A stretch of 10,750 nucleotides of DNA, taken from contig CABVCJ010000058.1 of the NCBI GenBank assembly GCA_902496845.1, forward strand, positions 1 to 10,750, given 5' to 3'. Positions 1 through 7,160 of this stretch are shown in pieces. Source of the DNA: an uncultured Collinsella sp. GTDB taxonomy: Bacteria > Actinomycetota > Coriobacteriia > Coriobacteriales > Coriobacteriaceae. Made by a program: the position numbers and the translations under genes. Under the pieces are notes generated by a model. It had not been told where the DNA came from and ran no database searches. It saw nothing but the letters and a program-made list of their open reading frames with translations. Each line of letters begins with the position of its first letter. Within the stretch, counting starts at the first letter, position 1.

Positions 1-2161
1 CCGGGGTCTCCTTGGCGGGCTCGGCCTTAGCCTCTGCCTTGGGAGCTGCAGCCTTGGTCGTGGCCTTCTTGGCCGTCGTCGTAGAGCGCTTGCGCGTGGT
101 GGTCTTGGCGGCCGGCTTTGCCTCGACAGCTGCCTTGGCCTTGGGCTCGGAGGGCGCCTCCTCGACCTTGACGGCGGACTTTGCAGCAGCCTTCGGGGTC
201 GTCTTCGCGGCGGCCTTCGTCGTAGCAGCCTTGGTCGTCGTCGACTTCGTAGCCGTGGCCTTCTTGGCGGTCGCGGTCTTGGTCGCGGTCGTCTTCTTGG
301 TAGCAGCCGTCTTCTTGGAAGCGGTCTTAGCCGGAGCTTTTGCCGCAGGCTTAGCCTCGGCAGCGGTGGTCTCGGCCTTTACCTCGGGGGTAACCTCGGC
401 CTCGGCGGCCTTCTTGGCAGCGGCGGTCGTACGCTTGCGCGTGGTCGTTGCCTTGGCAGCAGTTGCCTTGGCAGCGGTGGTCTTGCTCGCAGCGGCCTTG
501 GTGGCCGTGGCCTTCTTAGCCGTCGTCTTGCGGGTCGTCGTTTTCTTGGCGGCAGGCTTCGTGGCGGGCTTAACCTCGACCTCGGCAGCCGGCTTCTCCT
601 CGGCCTTGGGCTCCTCGGCAGCAGCGGGCTCCTTAACGGTCGCCGCAGGCTCGGCAGCAACCTCGGGCTCGTCGACAACCGCCGCCGGGCGCTCAATCTC
701 CGGGTGCATAAAGAAGTACAGGTCCAGATACTTGTCGGCCGAGCGCGTCCAGCTAAAGTCCTGGCTCATGGCCTGCGTGACCAGCTGGTTCCAGGCATCG
801 CGGTTGTCCCAGAACAGGCGTGCCGCGCGGAACACCGCGTCGCCCATCTCGTCGCCGTTAAAGTTGGTAAACGAGAAGCCCGTGCCCTCGCCGGTAAACT
901 CGTTGTACGGCTGCACGGTGTCCTTCAGGCCACCGGTCTCGCGTACGATAGGCAGAGTGCCATAGCGCATGGCGATGATCTGCGACAGGCCGCAGGGCTC
1001 AAACTTCGAAGGCATCAGGAACATGTCGGCGGCGGCGTACATACGCTGCGACAGCGCCGGATCGAACTCGATGCGCGCTGCCATGGTGCCGGGGTATTTG
1101 TCCTGGAAGTAGCGCAGGCCGTCCTCGTAGTCGCGGTCGCCGGTGCCCAGCACGGCCACCTGGACGCCGCCGGACAGGATGCGGTCGAGCGCGTACATGA
1201 CCAGGTCCATGCCCTTCTGGCGCGTCAGGCGCGTGACCATCACCATAAGCGGGCGGTCGTCGCGAACCTCGAGCCCCAGCTCTTCCTGTAGCTTGGCCTT
1301 GCACACGGCCTTGCCGGAACGGTCCTCCACGGTGTAGTTGGCGGCAATGCGCTTGTCGGTCGCCGGGTCAAAGCCCGCGATGTCGATGCCGTTCAAAATG
1401 CCCTGCAGCGCGTAGGAGCGCTCGCGCAGCACGCCGTCCAGGCCCTCGCCAAACTCGGGCGTCTGGATCTCGCCCGCATAGGTGGGGCTCACCGTGGTGA
1501 TGGCATCGGCATAGTGCAGCGCGCCCAGCATGTAGTTGATGCTGCAGGCGTCGCAGCGCAGCTGCGAGGCGGCCGCGGGAATATGCGCCACGCCTAGGAT
1601 GTCCTCCATCACGGTGTCGCTAAACTGGCCCTGGAACGCCACGTTGTGGATCGAGAACACGGTCTTGACGCGGTCGTACAGCGGCAGACCCTGGTAGAAC
1701 TCGCGCAGGAACACGGGCGCCAGTGCCGTCTGCCAGTCGTTGCAGTGCAGGATGTCGCACTCAAAGCCGGCCGGCAGGTGCTGCAGGCTCTCGGTGATGG
1801 CCTTGGAGAAGAACGCAAAACGCTCGCCGTCGTCAAAAAAGCCGTACGGATAATCGCGCGCAAAGTAGCGCTCGTTGTCCACGAACATATAGGTGACGCC
1901 GTCGCGCTCGAGTTTCTCAAGCCCGCAGTACTCGTTGCGCCAGCCCAGGCTCACGTAAAAGTCGGCAAAGTGCTCCATCTGCGCCTTGTACTCGTCCTTT
2001 ATGGTGGCGTACTTGGGCACCATCACGATGACTTCGGCGCCGGCGCGCACAAGTGCCGCAGGCAGCGAGCCCGCTACGTCGCCCAGGCCACCGGTCTTAA
2101 CAAACGGTGCGCACTCGGCCGAGGCAAACACGATCTGCATCTTTTTGCTGGAATCTGCCAT
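1..2161 (-). CDS. glgA: Glycogen synthase (ADP-glucose type, GT5) with very long Lys/Ala/Thr-rich C-terminal tail; 3' end beyond window
   Basis: Transfers glucose from ADP-glucose to the growing alpha-1,4 chain of glycogen in the cytoplasm. The frame is open from ATG at 2161 to the left edge (720 codons seen, no stop). Seen: KTGGLGD at residues 22-28 (ADP-glucose-binding KxGGL motif), HCNDWQT in the N-terminal Rossmann domain, KFEPCGLSQ with the conserved Glu at 388, then RETGGLKDTV; all are hallmarks of GT5 bacterial synthases. The catalytic core ends near residue 490 (E. coli GlgA is 477 aa), so the enzyme itself is complete. Everything after residue 492 is an extra low-complexity tail, listed separately. 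The start is supported by an AGGGAG ribosome site 5-6 nt upstream. It is the last visible gene of the operon, 89 nt after glgD. The enzyme assignment is firm; the true C-terminus is not visible. Confidence 0.96.
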   Translation of the reverse strand, partial: MADSSKKMQIVFASAECAPFVKTGGLGDVAGSLPAALVRAGAEVIVMVPKYATIKDEYKAQMEHFADFYVSLGWRNEYCGLEKLERDGVTYMFVDNERYFARDYPYGFFDDGERFAFFSKAITESLQHLPAGFECDILHCNDWQTALAPVFLREFYQGLPLYDRVKTVFSIHNVAFQGQFSDTVMEDILGVAHIPAAASQLRCDACSINYMLGALHYADAITTVSPTYAGEIQTPEFGEGLDGVLRERSYALQGILNGIDIAGFDPATDKRIAANYTVEDRSGKAVCKAKLQEELGLEVRDDRPLMVMVTRLTRQKGMDLVMYALDRILSGGVQVAVLGTGDRDYEDGLRYFQDKYPGTMAARIEFDPALSQRMYAAADMFLMPSKFEPCGLSQIIAMRYGTLPIVRETGGLKDTVQPYNEFTGEGTGFSFTNFNGDEMGDAVFRAARLFWDNRDAWNQLVTQAMSQDFSWTRSADKYLDLYFFMHPEIERPAAVVDEPEVAAEPAATVKEPAAAEEPKAEEKPAAEVEVKPATKPAAKKTTTRKTTAKKATATKAAASKTTAAKATAAKATTTRKRTTAAAKKAAEAEVTPEVKAETTAAEAKPAAKAPAKTASKKTAATKKTTATKTATAKKATATKSTTTKAATTKAAAKTTPKAAAKSAVKVEEAPSEPKAKAAVEAKPAAKTTTRKRSTTTAKKATTKAAAPKAEAKAEPAKETP
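2..685 (-). other. Histone-H1-like low-complexity tail domain of GlgA
   Basis: Residues 493-720 of GlgA (228 residues to the window edge) use only nine amino-acid types: A, T, K, E, P, V, S, R and a single D. There is no Gly, aromatic, Ile, Leu, Cys, His, Asn or Gln. By hand count there are 46 Lys and 5 Arg against 23 acidic residues. Charge alternates: an acidic, Pro-rich linker (about 493-530), a basic block, a short acidic segment, the largest basic block, another acidic segment, a third basic block, then a mixed end. A TTTRK(R)..TT..AKKA unit occurs three times (62-103, 407-448, 509-541). The tail must be disordered or extended. It resembles bacterial H1-like and eukaryotic linker-histone tails in composition only. 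Binding to DNA, RNA, polyphosphate or the glycogen granule is conjecture. Confidence 0.9.
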
Positions 2162-2183
2162 ATTGTCTCCCTGTTGCAATTCG

Positions 2184-2219
2184 AGAATAGCCGCCTGGCG
2201 CTAACCGGGCGGCTATTCT
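2184..2219 (-). other. 12-bp perfect stem-loop between glgD and glgA
   Basis: AGAATAGCCGCC (2184-2195) and GGCGGCTATTCT (2208-2219) are exact reverse complements around a 12-nt loop. In the operon transcript this gives a stem with a GC-rich top and an A/U-rich base, followed by CGAATTGC rather than a run of U. It therefore looks like a weak or leaky intrinsic terminator, or an RNA processing/stabilising hairpin, placed 22 nt upstream of the glgA start. It could set the ratio of GlgA to the upstream proteins. The structure is seen directly; its role is inferred. Confidence 0.75.
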
Positions 2220-2250
2220 ACCTGTTACGAGCGATGTTGCGGTGTCAACG

Positions 2251-3378
2251 TTAACGTACGATGGTGGTGTCGGAAGTTAACGGAGCCTTGCCCAGCACCA
2301 GGATGTTCTCGGGCGTGCCGCGAAGCTCGGTGTTGGTGGGAACCACGTTGTTCTTGTCCAGAATGGCATTCTCGACGCGGGCGCCGCTCTTGATGATGCA
2401 GCTCTGGTTGATGATCGAGTTGGTCACCGAAGCGCCTTCCTCGACCACGACGCCGCGCGACAGGATCGAGTTGCGCACGGTGCCCTTGATGATGCAGCCG
2501 GCCGAGATGATCGAGTTGCAGGCGTGGCTGCCGGTCGCATAGCGCGAAGGCGGCACGTCGTGAGCCTTGGTCAGAATCGGGCGCTCGGGGTCAAAGAGAT
2601 GGTCGGCCACGGTCTGGTCGAGCAGGTCCATGCTGCGACGATACAGCGACTTCTCGCTAAACACGCCCACGACCTCGCCCTTGTACTCGTAGCTGCACAC
2701 GTCGATGTTGCCAAAGTCGCCCTGTAGTGCCTCGAGCAGGTCCAGATAGTCGGCGGCCTGGTAGTGGTCGATGATCTCGAGCAGCGTCTCGCGGTTGACG
2801 ATGCAGCAGTCCATAGACGCGTTGTCGCCATACACGACGCCGGCGCTGACGCCCGTCAGACGGCCGTTCTCGTTGATCTGCAGCTTGGTCTCGTCATCTA
2901 CGTTGCGCGTGGCCTTGCAGTACACCACGGTCATCTGGGCACCGGAGTTCTCGTGCGCCTCGATGATGGTGTTGAGGTCCATGTTAAAGATGATGTTGGT
3001 GCCCATCATCACAACATAGGGCTTGTCCGAGCGCTGGAACAGCGTCTTGTTGGAAATGATGTCGCGCAGCAGGAAGCGCATGCCGCCCTTGGTGGTGCCA
3101 TACGCGTTGCCGGGCACCATGAACAGGCCGCCCTTCTTGCGGTCCAGGCCCCAGTCCTTGCCCGAGCCCACATGGTCAATCAGCGAGCGATAGTTGCCCG
3201 GCATGACGACACCGACGGTCTTGATGCCGGCATTCATCATGTTGGACAGCGGGAAGTCGATCAGGCGGTAGCGGCCCAAAAACGGAACGGACGCGATGGG
3301 GCGGTCCTTGAGCAGCACGCTGCCGTAGGTCGAAGAGTAGTTAGCGGTGATATAACCGATGGCCTTGCGATTGATCAT
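2251..3378 (-). CDS. glgD: Glucose-1-phosphate adenylyltransferase non-catalytic subunit GlgD
   Basis: Partner subunit of ADP-glucose pyrophosphorylase; in Firmicutes it forms a mixed tetramer with GlgC and tunes its activity. The protein is 375 aa from ATG 3378 (MINRKAIGYITAN, the typical GlgD opening). The reading frame stays open further upstream into glgC, but ATG 3378 fits the family and lies 4 nt after the glgC stop, with a GGGAAGGGGG ribosome site inside the last glgC codons. The fold is that of GlgC: nucleotidyltransferase domain (FLGRYRLIDFPLSN at 33-46) and a C-terminal left-handed beta-helix of hexapeptide-like repeats. The catalytic signatures are lost: no GGxGxRL loop at the N-terminus, GTN at 126-128 where GlgC has GDH, and no EKP glucose-1-phosphate motif. 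This degeneration is normal for GlgD and makes it regulatory rather than catalytic. Confidence 0.95.
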   Translation of the reverse strand: MINRKAIGYITANYSSTYGSVLLKDRPIASVPFLGRYRLIDFPLSNMMNAGIKTVGVVMPGNYRSLIDHVGSGKDWGLDRKKGGLFMVPGNAYGTTKGGMRFLLRDIISNKTLFQRSDKPYVVMMGTNIIFNMDLNTIIEAHENSGAQMTVVYCKATRNVDDETKLQINENGRLTGVSAGVVYGDNASMDCCIVNRETLLEIIDHYQAADYLDLLEALQGDFGNIDVCSYEYKGEVVGVFSEKSLYRRSMDLLDQTVADHLFDPERPILTKAHDVPPSRYATGSHACNSIISAGCIIKGTVRNSILSRGVVVEEGASVTNSIINQSCIIKSGARVENAILDKNNVVPTNTELRGTPENILVLGKAPLTSDTTIVR

Positions 3379-3382
3379 CGGA

Positions 3383-4531
3383 TCATTCCCCCTTCCCGAT
3401 AACGACGTCATTTCCAACGACGGCCGTATCCTTGGTGGTATCGACAGAGCCGAGCTTCACGCCCTCTTCGACCGTGGAGTTCTCGCCCAAAATAGCGCGG
3501 CAGATGTGCGCGCCGCTCTTAACGTGCGCACCCGGCAGCAGCACGGAGTCCTCGACCACGGCGCGCTCCTCGATGATGACATCGGTCGAAAGGATCGAGT
3601 GGCGAGCGGTGCCGTAGATCTTGCAGCCGTTGGAGACCAGGCAGTCGTCCAGGCGACCATCCGGGCCAATGTAGTGCGGCGGACGCGTGGTGATGTTGGA
3701 CATGATGGGGAAGTGCTTGTCGAACAGATCGAATTCGGGGTTGTTGCCCAGCAGGTCCATCGAGGTCTCGTGGAAGCTGGCGATGGTGCCGACGTCCTTC
3801 CAAAAGCCGTGGAACTCGTAGCTGTACAGGCGCTTGCCCTCGCCGAGCAGCTTGGGGATGATGTCCTTGCCAAAGTCGTGGCTCGAGCGCTGGTCCAGAG
3901 CGTCCTCCTCGAGCGCCTCGATCAGCACGTCGGCCGAAAAGATGTAGATGCCCATGGACGCGAGGTTCGAATCGGGCTTATCGGGCTTCTCGGTGAACTT
4001 GGTGATGCGGCCGTCCTCGGGGTCGGTGGTCAGGATGCCAAAGCGGCTGGCCTCCTCCCACGGCACGGGCATAACGCTCACCGTGAGGTCGGCGTTATTC
4101 TCAATGTGCGTCTTGAGCATCTTGCGGTAGTCCATGCGATACAGGTGATCGCCCGAAAGAATCAGGACGTACTTGGGGTCGTTGGCCTTGATGTAGTCGA
4201 GGTTCTGCGTAATGGCGTCGGCCGTGCCCGCATACCAGGCGCCGCCGGTCTGCGTTTCGTACGGCGGCAGGATCGATACGCCGCCATCGCGGCTGTCCAG
4301 ATCCCAAGCCTCGCCGGAGCCCACGTAGGCATGCAGCAGGTAGGGGCGATACTGGGTCAGAACGCCCACCGTGTCGATGCCCGAGTTGGAGCAGTTGGAG
4401 AGCGAAAAGTCGATAATGCGGAACTTGCCACCAAAGCTAACCGCCGGCTTAGCGATCTTTTGGGTGAGTGCCCCCAATCGGCTGCCCTGTCCTCCTGCGA
4501 GGAGCATCGCGATGCATTCTTTCTTACTCAT
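3383..4531 (-). CDS. glgC: Glucose-1-phosphate adenylyltransferase catalytic subunit (ADP-glucose pyrophosphorylase)
   Basis: Makes ADP-glucose and pyrophosphate from ATP and glucose-1-phosphate, the committed step of bacterial glycogen synthesis. The protein is 382 aa, normal for the short Gram-positive type. Seen: LAGGQGSRLGALT at 11-23 (nucleotide-binding loop), KPAVSFGGKFRIIDF at 28-42, SGDHLYRMDY at 126-135 with catalytic Asp128 (equivalent of E. coli Asp142), EKP at 181-183 (glucose-1-phosphate lysine, equivalent of E. coli Lys195), and a C-terminal beta-helix. All key residues are present, so this is the active subunit. Start ATG 4531 has a strong AGAAGGAG ribosome site 6 nt upstream. 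It overlaps nothing but is coupled to glgD by a 4-nt gap, fitting equimolar subunits. It lies 108 nt after glgP. Confidence 0.97.
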   Translation of the reverse strand: MSKKECIAMLLAGGQGSRLGALTQKIAKPAVSFGGKFRIIDFSLSNCSNSGIDTVGVLTQYRPYLLHAYVGSGEAWDLDSRDGGVSILPPYETQTGGAWYAGTADAITQNLDYIKANDPKYVLILSGDHLYRMDYRKMLKTHIENNADLTVSVMPVPWEEASRFGILTTDPEDGRITKFTEKPDKPDSNLASMGIYIFSADVLIEALEEDALDQRSSHDFGKDIIPKLLGEGKRLYSYEFHGFWKDVGTIASFHETSMDLLGNNPEFDLFDKHFPIMSNITTRPPHYIGPDGRLDDCLVSNGCKIYGTARHSILSTDVIIEERAVVEDSVLLPGAHVKSGAHICRAILGENSTVEEGVKLGSVDTTKDTAVVGNDVVIGKGE

Positions 4532-4571
4532 CGATTTCTCCTTCTGTCATCGATGTTCCTAAACCCATTAG

Positions 4572-4621
4572 CGACGGGTGCGGCACAACGTCACGCCCGT
4601 CGAGTAATGCCGTGCTGGCAT
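4572..4621 (-). other. Inverted repeats in the glgP-glgC spacer
   Basis: The 108-nt spacer holds CGACGGG (4572-4578) facing CCCGTCG (4596-4602), a perfect 7-bp stem with a 17-nt loop. Next to it is a weaker ATGCC/GGCAT stem with a 5-nt loop (4607-4621). No U-run follows, so neither is a standard intrinsic terminator, and I see no convincing internal promoter. These may be RNA processing or protective structures, or chance in GC-rich sequence. Confidence 0.4.
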
Positions 4622-4639
4622 AGGGGAGCTTGCGCGCCT

Positions 4640-7066
4640 TTACGCGTGCCAGATCTCGTCGCGGTACTCGCGAATGGTGCGGTCGCTCGAGAACCAGCCC
4701 GAGGAGGCGGTGTTGAGCAGCGCCTTGCGGTTCCAGGTCTCCTGGTCGCCATAGCTGCCGGTAAGCTTCTCCCACGCATCCACGTAGCTGCGGAAGTCTG
4801 CCATGACAAGGTCGGGGTCGTTGTTGTTCATGAGCTCGTTGTAGATGCTCTCGAAGTTGCCCGAAAGACCCGCAAACGTGTTGTCCTTGAGCTCGTCCAT
4901 CACGCGGCCCAGACGCTCGCGGTCGTTGTTGAGGGTATCCCATGCAAAGTAGCTGTTCGACGCCCAGAGCTGCTCGACCTCGGGGGCGGTCAGGCCAAAG
5001 ATAGCCTCGTTCTCGCGGCCGGCCAGGTCGGCGATCTCGATGTTGGCGCCGTCGAGGGTGCCCAGCGTAATGGCGCCGTTCATCATGAGCTTCATGTTGG
5101 ACGTGCCCGAGGCCTCCTTGCCGGCCGTGGAGATCTGCTCCGAGATCTCGGCGGCGGGATAGATGAGCTGGGCGTTGCTCACGCGGAAGTTGGGGATAAA
5201 GCAGACCTTCATGACCTCGTTGACGCGCGGGTCGTTGTTGATGACGTCGGCCACGGAGTTAATGAGGCGAATGGTCTCCTTGGCAAAGGTGTAGCTCGAG
5301 GCGGCCTTGCCGCTAAAGATGAAGGTCGTCGGCGTCACGTGGAAGTTGGGATCGGCGATACGACGGTTGTAGATGTCCATCACCTTCATGATGTTCATGA
5401 GCTGGCGCTTGTAGGCATGGAAGCGCTTCACCTGAACGTCGAAGACGGTGTTGGGGTCAATGACCAAACCGGTCTCGGCCTTAACGTAGGCGGCCAGACG
5501 CTCCTTGTTGGCGCGCTTGGAGACACCCACGGCCTTCAGGAACTCGGTGTCGTCCTTAAACTCCTTGAGCTTCTCCAGCTCAAAGGCGTCCTTGAGCCAG
5601 CCATCGCCAATGGCCTCGGTCACGAGCTTGGCGTAGGTGGGGTTGGCCTCGGCGAAGAAGCGACGGTGCGAGATGCCGTTGGTCTTGTTGTTGAACTTCT
5701 CGGGCGTCAGGGCATAGAAGTCCTTGAGCACGATGTTCTTAATGATGTCGGAGTGAATCTTGGCCACGCCGTTGACGCTGTGGCTGCAAATCACGGACAG
5801 GTTGGCCATGCGAATCTCGCCGTCCCACAGGATGGCGGTCTGGCGCAGACGCTCCTGCCAACCCTCCTGCGTGGTGTCAAACGACTCGTGCCAACGACGG
5901 CTGATCTCGTCGATGATCTGGTACACACGGGGGAGGAGCTTGGAGAACGTGCCGATGGGCCACTTCTCCAGGGCCTCGGGCAGGATGGTGTGGTTGGTAT
6001 AGCTCACGACCTGCGTCACGATGTTCCAGGCGTCATCCCACTCGAGCTTCTTTTCGTCGATCAGGATGCGCATGAGCTCAGGACCGCACATGGCGGGGTG
6101 CGTGTCGTTGGTGTGGATGGCCACAAACTGCGGCAGCAGCTCCCAGTTCTCGCCGTGCTCCTTCTCAAAGGTGTCGAGCAGGCTGTAGATGCCGGCCGAA
6201 ACAAACAGGTACTCCTGCTTCAGGCGCAGCAGACGGCCGTGCTCGCCGGCGTCGTTGGGGTAGAGGATGGCGCTGATGGCCTCGGCCTCGGCGCGCTCGG
6301 CATCGGCCAGGGCATAGTCCCCGCGGTTGAAGGCCTCCAGGTCAAAGTGCTCCTCGACCGGCTCGGCGGCCCAGACGCGCAGCTTGTTGACGGTCTCACC
6401 GGCATAGCCCACGACGGGGATGTCGTAGGGGACGGCCAGGATGTCCTGCGTGTCCACCGTGCGGTAGAACGTGCGGCCGTTTTCCTCAAAGCCCTCAACA
6501 TGGCCACCAAACTTGATGGTCACGGCCTTGTCCTGACGACGGACCTCCCAGGGATAGCCGTGGGTGAGCCACTCGTCGGTGGCCTCGACCTGGCTGCCGT
6601 TGACGATCTCCTGCTTAAACAGGCCGTAGCGATAGCGCATGCCGTTGCCGTAGCCGGCAATGCCCTCGGCTGCCATGGAATCCAGGAAGCATGCGGCCAG
6701 ACGACCCAGGCCGCCGTTGCCCAGTGCCGGATCGGGCTCCTGGTTCTCGATGACGGACAGGTCGAAGCCCATGTCGTCGAGCGCCTCGGCGACCATGTCG
6801 CGCACGCCAAAGTTGAGCAGGTAGTTGTCGAGCAGGCGACCGATCAAAAACTCGATCGAGAAGTAGTACACGCGCTTTTTGCCCTCGGCGGTGGCGCGGG
6901 CGTCACTCTTGGTGGCAACGGTACGGGCCTTCTCGGCCACGAGCTTCGCCAGGGCGTTAAAGCGGTCCAGGTCGCTGGCGGCCTCGACGCTCTTGCCGCT
7001 GATGCTCATGACGGCATCGCGATAGAGCTCGGTAAACTCCTGCTTGTTGTCGAAGATCTTATTCAT
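4640..7066 (-). CDS. glgP: Glycogen/starch/maltodextrin phosphorylase (GT35)
   Basis: Degrades alpha-1,4-glucan from non-reducing ends with phosphate, giving glucose-1-phosphate; uses pyridoxal phosphate. The protein is 808 aa, the usual length. Seen: N-terminal YYFSIEFLIGRLL and NGGLGRLAACFLDSMA, HTNDTHPA in mid-protein, QVKRFHAYKRQ, and the PLP signature EASGTSNMKLMMNGAITLGT with the Schiff-base Lys at residue 659 (codon 5090-5092), followed by LDGANIEI. Frame is intact throughout. Start ATG 7066 has AAAGGA 4 nt upstream. It sits between glgB and glgC, unlike the Bacillus order where glgP is last; this puts breakdown and synthesis under one transcript. It lacks the basic tail seen on GlgA and GlgB. 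Preference for glycogen over maltodextrin cannot be judged from sequence alone. Confidence 0.97.
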   Translation of the reverse strand: MNKIFDNKQEFTELYRDAVMSISGKSVEAASDLDRFNALAKLVAEKARTVATKSDARATAEGKKRVYYFSIEFLIGRLLDNYLLNFGVRDMVAEALDDMGFDLSVIENQEPDPALGNGGLGRLAACFLDSMAAEGIAGYGNGMRYRYGLFKQEIVNGSQVEATDEWLTHGYPWEVRRQDKAVTIKFGGHVEGFEENGRTFYRTVDTQDILAVPYDIPVVGYAGETVNKLRVWAAEPVEEHFDLEAFNRGDYALADAERAEAEAISAILYPNDAGEHGRLLRLKQEYLFVSAGIYSLLDTFEKEHGENWELLPQFVAIHTNDTHPAMCGPELMRILIDEKKLEWDDAWNIVTQVVSYTNHTILPEALEKWPIGTFSKLLPRVYQIIDEISRRWHESFDTTQEGWQERLRQTAILWDGEIRMANLSVICSHSVNGVAKIHSDIIKNIVLKDFYALTPEKFNNKTNGISHRRFFAEANPTYAKLVTEAIGDGWLKDAFELEKLKEFKDDTEFLKAVGVSKRANKERLAAYVKAETGLVIDPNTVFDVQVKRFHAYKRQLMNIMKVMDIYNRRIADPNFHVTPTTFIFSGKAASSYTFAKETIRLINSVADVINNDPRVNEVMKVCFIPNFRVSNAQLIYPAAEISEQISTAGKEASGTSNMKLMMNGAITLGTLDGANIEIADLAGRENEAIFGLTAPEVEQLWASNSYFAWDTLNNDRERLGRVMDELKDNTFAGLSGNFESIYNELMNNNDPDLVMADFRSYVDAWEKLTGSYGDQETWNRKALLNTASSGWFSSDRTIREYRDEIWHA

Positions 7067-7120
7067 ACGTTCCTTTCCCCCGGGGATGTTTCTCCCGGAA
7101 CGGTTATGACTTGTATCCTA

Positions 7121-7135
7121 CGCCCCCGCGGGGCG
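7121..7135 (-). other. Short GC hairpin in the glgB-glgP spacer
   Basis: CGCCCC (7121-7126) and GGGGCG (7130-7135) form a 6-bp all-GC stem with a 3-nt loop, within the 94-nt spacer between the glgB stop and the glgP start. No U-run follows on the minus strand. Together with the hairpins in the other spacers it may mark transcript processing sites, but it is short and could be chance. Confidence 0.35.
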
Positions 7136-7160
7136 GGTAATTGCATTGGTAACGCCTTTG

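Noticed and set aside
12..965. A plus-strand frame giving a hydrophobic Ala/Val/Leu-rich protein that looks like a membrane protein
   Set aside because: It is the complement of the Lys/Ala/Thr-rich GlgA tail; Lys and Ala codons read backwards as Leu, Phe, Val and Gly/Ala. The minus frame continues seamlessly from the GlgA core.
2184..2219. End of operon at the glgD-glgA hairpin
   Set aside because: No U-tract follows the stem and glgA lies in the same direction with its own ribosome site and no visible promoter in the 89-nt gap.
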